From: Streptomyces sp. NRRL WC-3626
GTDB taxonomy: Bacteria; Actinomycetota; Actinomycetes; Streptomycetales; Streptomycetaceae
Reading direction: 5' to 3'
NCBI RefSeq assembly: GCF_000718785.1
Contig: NZ_JOCA01000030.1
Location: 124,001-188,000, forward strand
DNA length: 64,000 bases
Shown: positions 47,262 through 56,247 of the stretch, piece after piece
Position numbering within the stretch: position 1 is the stretch's first letter
Layout of the letters: each line of letters starts with the position of its first letter
The notes under the pieces: model-generated
What the model saw: only the letters and a program-made list of their open reading frames with translations
Databases searched by the model: none
What the model was told of the DNA's origin: nothing
Translations under genes and position numbers: made by a program

Positions 47262-47621
47262 ATGCAGAGCATGGCTATACGCATCGTCGAGGCCGCCGCG
47301 AGTACCGCCCGCACCCCGGGCGGCGTCGCCACCGCGTTGCGGAACGCGACGGCGGAACTCGGCCGCCGTGCCGCCGACGGCGGCCGGCGAACGGGCCGCG
47401 CCGCCAAAGGCGTCCCGGGCGGGCCGCCGCCGTGGCGGCTGTGGGCCGAGCTGGCCCGCGCCTACCTCACCCTCGCGCTCACCCTGCTGCCCCGGCCCCG
47501 CCCGGTCCGTACCGTGACCGTGTTCGTCGCGGCGAGCGACACGCTCAGCGTGCGCCCGTACGGCTCGGCCGCCGTGTACCGCCGTCCGCAGGGACCGCCG
47601 TGGCCGGACGCCACACCCTGA
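47262..47621 (+). CDS. Hypothetical protein
   Basis: 119 residues with strong third-position G/C bias. The first 60 residues are rich in Ala, Arg and Thr and helical in look, followed by a hydrophobic stretch (LWAELARAYLTLALTLL). The last 26 codons overlap the 3' end of the DUF4184 gene on the other strand, and no clear ribosome binding site precedes either ATG (47262, 47271). No family is recognised. It could be a chance open frame. Confidence 0.4.
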   Translation: MQSMAIRIVEAAASTARTPGGVATALRNATAELGRRAADGGRRTGRAAKGVPGGPPPWRLWAELARAYLTLALTLLPRPRPVRTVTVFVAASDTLSVRPYGSAAVYRRPQGPPWPDATP

Positions 47622-48399
47622 CGGCCACCGCGTACACCGGCAGCGCCAGCACGAGTCCCGCACCCGCGCCGAAACACACGGTGGGGATCAGCTCCCAGGG
47701 CTTCGCGGCCGACCCCCAGTAGGCCCACCACAGCGCGGCCCGCTGCACCGCGGCCACCGCCGCGCACCCGCCGAGCAGCGCGAGCGCCCACCACCGGTCC
47801 CCGGCGGACAGCGGGGGAACGCCCGGGGACCCGGCGCCGTCCGGTGTCCGCCGCAGCGCCCGCGCCACGAACAGCGCGATCACGACCGCGGCCACCGCCG
47901 AACCGCCGTACTGCAGATACCAGTACAGCGGGGACCCCGCCACCTCCTCGCCCAGCACGGGAAAGACCCGCATCCCCCACCGGTCGAGATGTGTGAACGC
48001 GTCCCAGACGACATGCGTCAACGCCCCCAGCACGGCGGAGACGTACCAGCGCGCCACCAGCGACGGCCGTACCCGCGCCCGCGGCGTCCCGCAGCGCAGC
48101 AGCACCGCCGTCCGCCCCTGCCAGGCCGACGGCAACAACGCCACCAGCGGTTCGCGCACCAGCAGCCACAGCCCCACCAGCGCCCAGGCGATGACCACAT
48201 CGACCGTGAACACCCCCCGGAACGCGTGGGTGACGTCGCCGAACTCCATCGCCCCCGACTGGACACTCGCCGCGTAATAGGTCATGTCGGGAGCGAAGCT
48301 GCCCGCGACCAGTACGGCGGGTACCAGAGGCCCACGACCGCTCCCGTCGGTGCGTACGGCGGGCAGCACCGCCGCCGCATGGCTGAGCGTGAACGGCAA
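47545..48399 (-). CDS. DUF4184 membrane protein
   Basis: 284 residues. The N-terminus PFTLSHAAAVLPAVR and the downstream SFAPDMTYY and GALTHVVWDAFTHLDRWG match the DUF4184 family, whose conserved His and Asp residues recall the membrane-bound metal-dependent hydrolase YdjM. About six transmembrane segments are visible. No biochemical role is known. TTG 48399 is the proposed start because AGGAGGAG lies at ideal distance and no ATG or GTG is close; the protein then starts MPFTLSH as in relatives. Confidence 0.85.
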   Translation of the reverse strand: MPFTLSHAAAVLPAVRTDGSGRGPLVPAVLVAGSFAPDMTYYAASVQSGAMEFGDVTHAFRGVFTVDVVIAWALVGLWLLVREPLVALLPSAWQGRTAVLLRCGTPRARVRPSLVARWYVSAVLGALTHVVWDAFTHLDRWGMRVFPVLGEEVAGSPLYWYLQYGGSAVAAVVIALFVARALRRTPDGAGSPGVPPLSAGDRWWALALLGGCAAVAAVQRAALWWAYWGSAAKPWELIPTVCFGAGAGLVLALPVYAVAVRVWRPATAVPADGGTRRPSRTGAR

Positions 48400-48678
48400 C
48401 TCGACTCCTCCTGAAAGTGGTTGACCGGCCCCCCCCGATCGGCGAGCCCAGTATGCGGGACGCCCCGGTGGCCTCCCCCGCCACGCGAGAACGTGGCCAA
48501 CCGGTGAATATCGGTCAGGAACAGGTGTCCGGCCAAAGGAAGTTGTCGTAGGGTCGCGAGGGCCGTCGTGCCGGATGTCCGGGGAAGGGCAACCGGCGGA
48601 GGCGGGAAGATCGTCACACCAGTGCGAACACAACACAGGCTGACGGACGCCACGACGTCCACGGGAGGGGTTCACTCT

Positions 48679-50484
48679 ATGGCGGCGCAATTCGGCAGAA
48701 GGCTGCGCAAGGGAGTGACCACCACCGCCGTGGCCGCGGCGGCGGTGGCGGCGCTGGCCGCCTCCCAGGCCCCCGGCGCGACGACCGACAGCGCCGGCGG
48801 GCAGACCACCTCGGACGCCACGTCCACGCCCGACGGGGCCACCGACGGAGACGGCGCGACCGGCGACTCGCCGTACTACACGGACCTGCCGCCGCTCAAG
48901 AGCCCCAACCCCTCCCCGTCCGCGGGCACCGGGATCGACACGTCAGGGGTGACCGAGGCCGGTATCCCCGCCACCGTCCTGGACGCCTACAAGCAGGCCG
49001 AGGCGACGCTGCGGGAGAAGAAGCCGGGCTGCAACCTGCCCTGGCAACTGCTCGCCGCCATCGGCAAGGTGGAGTCCGGCCAGGCCCGCGGCGGACGCGT
49101 CGACGCCGACGGCACCACCCTCTCGCCCATCCTCGGCCCCCAGCTCGACGGCAACGGCTTCGCCCTCATCAAGGACACCGACAACGGTGCCTACGACGGC
49201 AACAGCACCTACGACCAGGCCGTCGGCCCCATGCAGTTCATCCCCTCCACCTGGGCGTGGGCGGGCCGCGACGGCAACGGCGACGGCCGCGAGGACCCCA
49301 ACAACATCTACGACGCCGCCCTCGCCGCCGGCCACTACCTGTGCCGCAACGGCTGGGACCTGTCGGTCCAGGACGACCTCGACAGGGCGATCCTCAGCTA
49401 CAACAACTCGACGGAGTACCTCAACACCGTCATGTCGTGGCTGGAGTACTACCGCAGGGGAACGCACGAGATCCCGGACGGCACCGGCACCCTGCCCACG
49501 GACCGCAGCGACCGCGTCACGGTGCCGCCGTCCGCGAGCGCGGCACCCAAGCCACAGCCGGAGCACAGCACGACGCCGACTCCCGGCACGAAGCCGCCCG
49601 GCTCCAGCCCGAGCCCCAAGCCGCCCACCGCCCCCGGCACCCCGACCACGCCGCCCACCAAGCCGCCCACCACACCGCCCACCCCCACGGACACGGTGGA
49701 CCACCTCGAGAACGCGGGCGTCGCGCAGTTCACCGCGATGGCGGGCGACACGTTCACCGAGCGGATGAGCGCCCGCGCGGAGACGGACGCGGGCAGGACG
49801 GTGGCCAAGGTACGGATCCGTTTCACGATCGCCGGCGACACCGACACCACCTTCACCGGCGGCGAACGCGTCGCCACCGTCATGACCGACAGCTCGGGCG
49901 TGGCCGTCGCCCCGGCGCTCCAGGCGGGCGAGCAGACCGGCGCCGTCACCGTCCAGGCCACCGTGGCCGGCCGTACGGTCAAGGGCGTCTCCTACAAGGC
50001 GACGGTCACCGAGCGCGCCGCCGACTCCCTCGTCCGCACCGCCGACACGCCGCTCACCTGCACCCCGGGCGGCGCGTTCGCGGACGCGGTCGAGTTCAAG
50101 GCAACGTACCGCGGTGAAGCCGCCGACAAGGTCGCCGCCACCGCGATGATCGTCGACTCGGTCCTCGCCGGAACGCCGAGCGACAAGGGCCCCTACTTCA
50201 AGGACGCCGACGGCAACGCCGTCCGCACCTGGAGTCTGACGACGGACGCGAACGGGCTGCTGAAGCTGCCTCAGCTGTACGCGGACGAAACCGAGGGCAC
50301 GTTCCTGCTCCGCGTCACCACCGCGGGCGGGGCGACCACGACGGTCGCGCTGACCGTGAAGAAGGCGGACGAGCCGGAGACCCCGGACCCGTCCACCGAC
50401 CCGTCCGCAGACCCGTCCACCGACCCGTCCACCGACCCGTCCGCAGACCCGTCCACCGACCCGTCGGAGAGCCCCGCCGCCTGA
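48679..50484 (+). CDS. Secreted lytic transglycosylase-like protein
   Basis: 601 residues. A signal peptide (hydrophobic to about residue 30) precedes a Ser/Thr/Asp-rich spacer. An SLT/MltB-like domain at about 95-260 has candidate catalytic Glu132 (IGKVESGQ) and VGPMQFIPSTWAWAGRDGNG, typical of this fold. A long Pro/Thr-rich linker (about 285-355) leads to Ig-like or carrier repeats (to about 580), and the end has DPSTDPSADP repeats. It likely cuts peptidoglycan glycan strands at the cell surface. ATG 48679 follows GGGAGGGG. Confidence 0.9.
   Translation: MAAQFGRRLRKGVTTTAVAAAAVAALAASQAPGATTDSAGGQTTSDATSTPDGATDGDGATGDSPYYTDLPPLKSPNPSPSAGTGIDTSGVTEAGIPATVLDAYKQAEATLREKKPGCNLPWQLLAAIGKVESGQARGGRVDADGTTLSPILGPQLDGNGFALIKDTDNGAYDGNSTYDQAVGPMQFIPSTWAWAGRDGNGDGREDPNNIYDAALAAGHYLCRNGWDLSVQDDLDRAILSYNNSTEYLNTVMSWLEYYRRGTHEIPDGTGTLPTDRSDRVTVPPSASAAPKPQPEHSTTPTPGTKPPGSSPSPKPPTAPGTPTTPPTKPPTTPPTPTDTVDHLENAGVAQFTAMAGDTFTERMSARAETDAGRTVAKVRIRFTIAGDTDTTFTGGERVATVMTDSSGVAVAPALQAGEQTGAVTVQATVAGRTVKGVSYKATVTERAADSLVRTADTPLTCTPGGAFADAVEFKATYRGEAADKVAATAMIVDSVLAGTPSDKGPYFKDADGNAVRTWSLTTDANGLLKLPQLYADETEGTFLLRVTTAGGATTTVALTVKKADEPETPDPSTDPSADPSTDPSTDPSADPSTDPSESPAA
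50389..50466. repeat. 12-15-bp coding repeats at the end of the transglycosylase gene
   Basis: Units of GACCCGTCC plus ACC or GCA encode DPST/DPSA repeats. The tract probably varies in length between strains. Confidence 0.8.
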
Positions 50485-50500
50485 CCTCGGGCGGAACGGA

Positions 50501-53239
50501 TCACCGCCCGAGCCGCGCGTTGGTGTGCCGCGTCGGCTCGGCGGTGGCCGGATCCTCCGGCCACGGATGCCTGGGGTAGCGCCCGCGCAGTTCGGCCCGC
50601 ACGCCCTTGTAGCCGTCCCGCCAGAACGAGGCGAGGTCGGCGGTCACGGCGGCGGGCCGCCCGGCCGGGGACAGCAGATGCACCAGCAGCGGCACCCCGG
50701 CCACCCGGGGCGACTCCTGGAGGCCGAACATCTCCTGCAGCTTCACGGCGAGCACCGGCCGCTCCGGGTCGGAGTAGTCGATCCGGATTCCGGACCCACT
50801 GGGTACGGTGATCCGCTCGGGGGCGAGTTCGTCGAGCCGCGCGGCCTCCCCGGAGGCCCACGGAAGCAGCCGCGTGAGCGCCTGTCCGGCGTCGATCCGC
50901 GCGAGGTCGGCCCGCCGCCGGGCCCGGCCCAGCTCCGGCTCCAGCCACTCGTCCACGCGCGCGTGGAGCGCCTCGTCGGAGACATCGGGCCACGGCGCAC
51001 CGAGCCGGCCGTGCAGAAAGGCCAGCCGCTGCCGCAGGACCGCGGCCCCGGCCGGCCACCGCAGCAGCCCGAACCCGTCCCGCCGCAGCCCGTCCAGCAG
51101 CGCCCCCCGTACGAGGGCGGGGTCGGCGCCGGTGTGCGGCCGCACGGCCAGCTCCACCGCCCCGAGCCGTTCGACGCGCCGCGCGAGGACGTCACCGTCG
51201 GCCCAGCCCACCTCCTCACGCGACTCCAGCAGCGCCCCCGCCGCGAGCCGCGCGGTCTCCTCGTCGACGACGGCCGCCAGCCGCACGCGCGCGTGCCCGC
51301 GTCCCACGGGCCGATCGGCCACGGCCACGGCGACCCACTCGGCTCCCCGCAGCCCACCGCCCCCCGTCACCTCGGCCCGGGTCCCACCCACCATCAGATA
51401 CGACCCCCCGTCCGCCCGCCCCACCCGCTCCGGAAACGCCGACGCGACGACCAGCCCGGCCCGCGCATCCTCCCCGCGCACGGCTGCCCAGGAGCCCGCC
51501 GGGCTCCCACCCGGTTCCCGCGGGGCACCGGAGCCCTCCGGGGCGGGCGCCTGCGGGGTGTGCGTGGCGTCGTCCGCCGCGTGTCCACGGGGCCGTGCGG
51601 GCGCGTCCCCGGTGGCTGACGCGGGTGTGTCCGGACCGGCGGCGGTCCGGATGACGCCGTCCGCCGGTGTCCGGGCCCCCTCCGCCTGCTCGGGGGCCCG
51701 CCCGGGCGTGGGGGCGTCCGCGGGACCGCCCGGCGCCCCCGGCACCAGCCCGCGCAGGCGGCGGACCTCCGTGCGCCACCGTGTGGCGTACGCGTCGCCG
51801 CCGCGTCGCGCGGTGCGCAGGGCGGCGGTGAGGTCGTCGCCGTACTCGCGCGGGGGTTCCTCCGAGAGCAGGGCGACCACCTCGGCGGCGAGGCCGGGGC
51901 CCACCGCCGGGGCCGCGTCCAGCAGGGCGCGGCCCAGACGCGGGTGCAGGCCGAGACGGGCCAGCCGGACGCCCCGCTCCGTGGCCCGCCCGTCCGGCCC
52001 CACCGCGCCGATCGCCGTCAGAACCGCGCGGGCCGCCGTCATCGCCCCGCCCGGCGGCGGATCCAGCAGGGCCAGCCCGGAGGCGTCCGGATCGCCCCAG
52101 CAGGCCGCCTGGAGCGCGAACGCCGTCAGATCGGCCACCTTGATCTCGGGGGACGGGAACCGGGGCAGCCGCGCGTCCTCCGCCTCCGCCCAGCACCGGT
52201 ACACGGCACCCGGCGCCTCACGCCCGGCCCGCCCCGCCCGCTGGATCCCCGCCGCACGGGACGCCCGTACCGTCGTCAGCGCGCTCAGCCCCCGCGCGTG
52301 GTCCACGCGCGGCTCACGCGCCAGCCCCGAGTCCACGACCACCCGCACCCCGGGAACCGTCAGCGACGACTCCGCGACCGAGGTCGCCAGCACCACCCGG
52401 CGCCGCTGCCCGGCCGCCAGCACCGCGTCCTGCACGGCGGCGGGGGCCCGCCCGTGCACCTGCAGCACATCGACGTCCCCGAGGCCCCCCAGCTGCCCGG
52501 CCACCCGCGCGATCTCGCCGACCCCCGGCAGGAACGCCAGCACGTCCCCGTCCCGCTCCGCCAGCGCCCGCCGCACCACCGACGCCACATGCGTCAGCAG
52601 CGCCGGATCGACCCGCGTCCCGTGCGGCGGCCGTACCGCACGCGCGGGAGGCGCCCACACCACGTCCACCGGGAACGCGGCCCCGCGCGCCTCCACCACG
52701 GGCGCGTCCCCCAGCAGCCGCGCCCAGCCCTCCGCGTCCGTCGTCGCCGACGCGGCCACCAGCCGCAGCTCCGGACGCAGCGCCTCGCGCACGTCCCACA
52801 GGAACGCCGCCGCCGTGTCCGCGTCCAGATGCCGCTCGTGGCACTCGTCGAGCACCACCACGTCCACCCGGGACAGCTCCTGGTCGCGCTGCAGACGCTG
52901 CAGCAGCACACCGGTCGTGACGACCTCCACGCGTGTGCGCCGCCCCACCGCCCGCTCCCCGCGCACGGTGAAACCGACCGACTCGCCGACCCGCTCGCCC
53001 AGCAGCCACGCCATCCGCCGGGCCGCCGCGCGGGCCGCGATCCGCCGCGGCTCGGCGACCACCACCCGCCGCGCGGGTCCGTCCCCGAGCAGCCCGGCCA
53101 GCGCGAGCGGCACCAGAGTCGTCTTGCCGGTACCCGGCGGCGCCACCAGTACGGCGGTGCCGTGCGCGTCGAGCGCGCCGGTCAGCCCCGGCAGGGCCTC
53201 ACGTACGGGAAGGGCGTCCAGGGCGTCGTGACGGATCAC
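50501..53239 (-). CDS. hrpB: ATP-dependent RNA helicase HrpB
   Basis: 912 residues, DExH family. Walker A APPGTGKTTLVP near residue 35, motif II DECHERH near 130, motif III ASATTD near 160, then the helicase C-terminal region with ATSVAESSLTVPGV and QRAGRAGRE, followed by HA2 and the HrpB C-terminal domain (LASFWRDGYKGVRAELRGRYPRHPWPEDP). About 90 residues of Pro/Ala/Thr-rich insertion lie around 500-590, after PGAPGGPADAPTPG, and are absent from the E. coli protein. The RNA target is unknown. GTG 53239 starts just before the methyltransferase stop. Confidence 0.95.
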   Translation of the reverse strand: MIRHDALDALPVREALPGLTGALDAHGTAVLVAPPGTGKTTLVPLALAGLLGDGPARRVVVAEPRRIAARAAARRMAWLLGERVGESVGFTVRGERAVGRRTRVEVVTTGVLLQRLQRDQELSRVDVVVLDECHERHLDADTAAAFLWDVREALRPELRLVAASATTDAEGWARLLGDAPVVEARGAAFPVDVVWAPPARAVRPPHGTRVDPALLTHVASVVRRALAERDGDVLAFLPGVGEIARVAGQLGGLGDVDVLQVHGRAPAAVQDAVLAAGQRRRVVLATSVAESSLTVPGVRVVVDSGLAREPRVDHARGLSALTTVRASRAAGIQRAGRAGREAPGAVYRCWAEAEDARLPRFPSPEIKVADLTAFALQAACWGDPDASGLALLDPPPGGAMTAARAVLTAIGAVGPDGRATERGVRLARLGLHPRLGRALLDAAPAVGPGLAAEVVALLSEEPPREYGDDLTAALRTARRGGDAYATRWRTEVRRLRGLVPGAPGGPADAPTPGRAPEQAEGARTPADGVIRTAAGPDTPASATGDAPARPRGHAADDATHTPQAPAPEGSGAPREPGGSPAGSWAAVRGEDARAGLVVASAFPERVGRADGGSYLMVGGTRAEVTGGGGLRGAEWVAVAVADRPVGRGHARVRLAAVVDEETARLAAGALLESREEVGWADGDVLARRVERLGAVELAVRPHTGADPALVRGALLDGLRRDGFGLLRWPAGAAVLRQRLAFLHGRLGAPWPDVSDEALHARVDEWLEPELGRARRRADLARIDAGQALTRLLPWASGEAARLDELAPERITVPSGSGIRIDYSDPERPVLAVKLQEMFGLQESPRVAGVPLLVHLLSPAGRPAAVTADLASFWRDGYKGVRAELRGRYPRHPWPEDPATAEPTRHTNARLGR

Positions 53240-53243
53240 GCAC

Positions 53244-54120
53244 TCAGTCCCGTACGCACACGAAGACCGCCGTGCCCGGGATCAGGTTCCCGCGCAGCGG
53301 CGACCAGCCGCCCCACTCGGAGGTGTTCCAGGCCGGCCACTCCGGCTCCACCAGGTCCACCAGCCGGAATCCCGACGCGACGACGTCCCGGACCCGGTCC
53401 CCGAGCGTCCTGTGGTGCTCCACGTACACCGCGTGGCCCGCGTCGTCCTGCTCCACATAGGGCGTGCGGTCGAAGTACGACGCGGCCACGCTCAGTCCCT
53501 CCGGGCCGGGCTCGTCCGGGAACGCCCAGCGGATCGGGTGCGTGACCGAGAAGACCAGCCGGCCGCCGGGCCGCAGCACCCGCCGCACCTCGCGCAGCAC
53601 CAGCCGCGGATCGGCGACGAACGGCAGCGCCCCGTACGCCGAGCAGGCCAGGTCGAACGAGGCGTCGGCGAACGGCAGCGCGCCCGCGTCCGCGCAGACG
53701 AGCGGGAACGGTCCGCCGATCCGCAGCGCGTGCTGCAGCTGCCGGTGCGAGATGTCCAGGGCCACCGGCCGCGCCCCCTGCCCGGCCAGCCAGCGCGAGC
53801 ACTGCGCCGCGCCCGCCCCCAGTTCCAGGACGTCCCGCCCCTTCAGCTCCTCCGGCGGCCCGAGCAGCTCCGCCTTCACCTCGTCCAGGCCCTCGGGGCC
53901 CCACACGAAGCGGTCGTCGCCGAGGAACGTGCCGTGCTCGACCTGGTACTCGTCCGCGTTGCGGTCCCACCAGCCCCGGTTGGCGCGGGAGCTCTCCGTG
54001 ACACCGGCCTGCCGCCGGGTCGCCTCCGGTTCGGGCGCTTCGGGCTCTTGGATGATCGGCTCCCTCGTCGTACTCTTCCGTCCAGTCGGTCCCCGGTGTG
54101 TCGCCGAAAGGGGTCTTCAT
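53244..54120 (-). pseudogene. Class I SAM-dependent methyltransferase, frameshifted near the start
   Basis: The methyltransferase domain is intact: RGWWDRNADEYQ, VLELGAGAAQCSRWLAGQG (SAM motif I), CADAGALPFADASFDLA, and a C-terminal GNLIPGTAVFVCVRD. Its frame has no start codon upstream of GTG 53906, which would cut off about 65 conserved residues including part of the SAM-binding entry. The neighbouring frame begins at ATG 54120 (MKTPFGDTPGTDWTEEYDE) and joins the methyltransferase frame if one G is removed from the run at 54062-54064. Read that way the protein continues EEPIIQEPEAPEP..TESSRANRGWW, which looks native. Either a real inactivating +1 insertion or a sequencing error. Confidence 0.65.
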
Positions 54121-54427
54121 CGCCCCTGCGTGGCCTCGGGAGACCGCAGTTGTGCCGGTTATGCGGCGATCCGCCCCGGGTGGGCGGCTTCGCGCATTGA
54201 CCCTGCCCGGCTGCCCCCGTATGCTACAAGTTGCGCTGCGGGCCTGCGCACCTCAGACGTAGCAGGCTGCGCTCGCATCTGTTGTATGTCCCCTCGGTTG
54301 TCGAGGCGCATCACCGGATTTTTCCAGGTGGGGCGCTTCCTTGGCTGTCCGGCTTCTACAGAGCGAAACGGGCTCCCGGCGCAAGCAGTACCTACGACTC
54401 ACTGTCCGTACCGGAGCCCTTTCCCAC
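54121..54427. other. 307-bp gap with the rpsA promoter and leader
   Basis: Apart from the promoter at 54197-54225, it holds a leader of roughly 195 bases before rpsA. No gene is seen. A leader this long on a ribosomal protein gene may fold into a regulatory structure, but I could not identify a known motif. Confidence 0.6.
54197..54225 (+). promoter_or_regulatory. Vegetative promoter of rpsA
   Basis: TTGACC (54197-54202), 17-base spacer, TATGCT (54220-54225). This is a near-consensus promoter for the main sigma factor HrdB, with transcription expected to start at about 54232. Confidence 0.7.
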
Positions 54428-55921
54428 ATGACGAGCAGCACCGAGACCACCGCCACCACCCCGCAGGTTGCGGTCAACGACATCGGTAACGAGGAAGCCT
54501 TCCTCGCCGCGATCGACGAGACGATCAAGTACTTCAACGACGGCGACATCGTCGACGGCGTCATCGTGAAGGTCGACCGGGACGAGGTCCTGCTCGACAT
54601 CGGTTACAAGACCGAAGGTGTCATCCCGAGCCGCGAGCTCTCGATCAAGCACGACGTCGACCCCAACGAGGTCGTCGCCGTCGGTGACGAGATCGAAGCC
54701 CTTGTTCTCCAGAAGGAGGACAAGGAAGGCCGCCTGATCCTCTCGAAGAAGCGCGCCCAGTACGAGCGCGCCTGGGGCACCATCGAGAAGATCAAGGAAG
54801 AGGACGGCATCGTCACCGGTACCGTCATCGAGGTCGTCAAGGGTGGTCTCATCCTCGACATCGGCCTCCGCGGCTTCCTCCCGGCCTCCCTGGTCGAGAT
54901 GCGCCGTGTCCGCGACCTCCAGCCCTACGTGGGCAAGGAGCTCGAGGCGAAGATCATCGAGCTGGACAAGAACCGCAACAACGTGGTCCTGTCCCGCCGC
55001 GCCTGGCTGGAGCAGACCCAGTCCGAGGTGCGCCAGACGTTCCTCACCACCCTCCAGAAGGGTCAGGTCCGTTCCGGCGTCGTCTCCTCGATCGTCAACT
55101 TCGGTGCCTTCGTGGACCTGGGTGGCGTCGACGGTCTGGTCCACGTCTCCGAGCTGTCCTGGAAGCACATCGACCACCCGTCCGAGGTTGTCGAGGTCGG
55201 CCAGGAAGTCACCGTCGAGGTCCTCGACGTCGACATGGACCGCGAGCGCGTCTCCCTGTCGCTGAAGGCGACGCAGGAAGACCCGTGGCAGCAGTTCGCC
55301 CGCACCCACCAGATCGGCCAGGTCGTGCCCGGCAAGGTCACGAAGCTGGTTCCGTTCGGTGCGTTCGTCCGCGTGGACGAGGGCATCGAGGGTCTGGTCC
55401 ACATCTCCGAGCTGGCCGAGCGCCACGTGGAGATCCCGGAGCAGGTCGTCCAGGTCAACGACGAGATCTTCGTCAAGGTCATCGACATCGACCTCGAGCG
55501 CCGCCGCATCAGCCTCTCGCTGAAGCAGGCCAACGAGGCCTTCGGTGCCGACCCGTCGGCGGTCGAGTTCGACCCGACCCTGTACGGCATGGCCGCGTCC
55601 TACGACGACCAGGGCAACTACATCTACCCCGAGGGCTTCGACCCCGAGACCAACGACTGGCTCGAGGGCTACGAGACCCAGCGCGAGGCGTGGGAGACCC
55701 AGTACGCCGAGGCGCAGCAGCGGTTCGAGCAGCACCAGGCGCAGGTCATCAAGTCCCGCGAGGCGGACGAGAAGGCTGCCGCCGAGGGTGGCGAGGCCGC
55801 CGCTCCGGCCGCGTCCGGTGGCGGTTCGTACTCCTCCGAGGGTGGCGACCAGTCCGGGGCGCTCGCTTCGGACGAGGCGCTTGCCGCTCTGCGCGAGAAG
55901 CTGGCGGGTGGGCAGAGCTGA
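54428..55921 (+). CDS. rpsA: 30S ribosomal protein S1
   Basis: 497 residues with four S1 RNA-binding domains (starting near residues 36, 120, 205 and 290), each with the GxVxxIxxxGxFVDLG pattern, such as VVSSIVNFGAFVDLGG. A low-complexity Glu/Ala/Gly-rich tail follows. Actinobacterial S1 has four rather than six S1 domains. It binds mRNA at the 30S platform. Codon choice is very biased and includes GGT and CGT, as expected for a highly expressed gene. ATG 54428 is in frame with the domain. Confidence 0.97.
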   Translation: MTSSTETTATTPQVAVNDIGNEEAFLAAIDETIKYFNDGDIVDGVIVKVDRDEVLLDIGYKTEGVIPSRELSIKHDVDPNEVVAVGDEIEALVLQKEDKEGRLILSKKRAQYERAWGTIEKIKEEDGIVTGTVIEVVKGGLILDIGLRGFLPASLVEMRRVRDLQPYVGKELEAKIIELDKNRNNVVLSRRAWLEQTQSEVRQTFLTTLQKGQVRSGVVSSIVNFGAFVDLGGVDGLVHVSELSWKHIDHPSEVVEVGQEVTVEVLDVDMDRERVSLSLKATQEDPWQQFARTHQIGQVVPGKVTKLVPFGAFVRVDEGIEGLVHISELAERHVEIPEQVVQVNDEIFVKVIDIDLERRRISLSLKQANEAFGADPSAVEFDPTLYGMAASYDDQGNYIYPEGFDPETNDWLEGYETQREAWETQYAEAQQRFEQHQAQVIKSREADEKAAAEGGEAAAPAASGGGSYSSEGGDQSGALASDEALAALREKLAGGQS

Positions 55922-55941
55922 CGCTCGCTCCTAGCAGTTGA

Positions 55942-55977
55942 CTGAGGGGCCGTACCTTGTGAGGTGCGGCCCCTCAG
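55942..55977 (+). terminator. Terminator of rpsA
   Basis: CTGAGGGGCCGTACCT (55942-55957) pairs with AGGTGCGGCCCCTCAG (55962-55977) over 16 bp with one G-T pair around a TGTG loop. Confidence 0.9.
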
Positions 55978-56022
55978 TGCTGCCCCGACCGGGGTCGTGG
56001 GCCGGCTGCCGGCCGGTGGGGG

Positions 56023-56087
56023 CCTCTCGCGCCCGCGCGGCGGAGCCGCATATCGATACAACCCCGCGCCCCTTGGGGAGTTGCCCG
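56023..56087 (-). repeat. Dispersed intergenic repeat, family A, copy 3 (inverted)
   Basis: Read on the minus strand it gives GGGCAACTCCCCAAGGGGCG, CGGGGTTGTATCGATATGCG and GCTCCGCCGCGCGGGCGCGA, the same layout as 1846-1922. Confidence 0.7.
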
Positions 56088-56247
56088 CCCCCGGATCAGA
56101 AGTGCGCCCGTGCCCGTGGTGGGGAGCCGTTGTGCTTCCCGGCGGGAAGTGTCCAGCGCTCGTGTTCCCTCCGGGAGTCGGTCTCGGTGGGAATGTCAGT
56201 GGGGGGTGCCACGTTGTTGTGTACGGACACGAGGAGGAGCGGTCACT

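Larger units (their letters stand above)
55922..56247. other. 326-bp gap after rpsA
   Basis: It holds the rpsA terminator (55942-55977) and an inverted family A repeat (56023-56087). The last 100 bases should contain the promoter of the PAC2 gene. No gene is seen. Confidence 0.65.

Noticed and set aside
48540..48678. c-di-AMP (ydaO-type) riboswitch before the transglycosylase gene
   Set aside because: Such switches precede cell-wall hydrolase genes in actinobacteria, but the conserved core sequences were not found here.
53236..54120. 294-codon frame on the minus strand at the methyltransferase
   Set aside because: Only its first 18 or so codons look native; the rest is Arg/Gly/Ala-rich shadow of the true methyltransferase frame.
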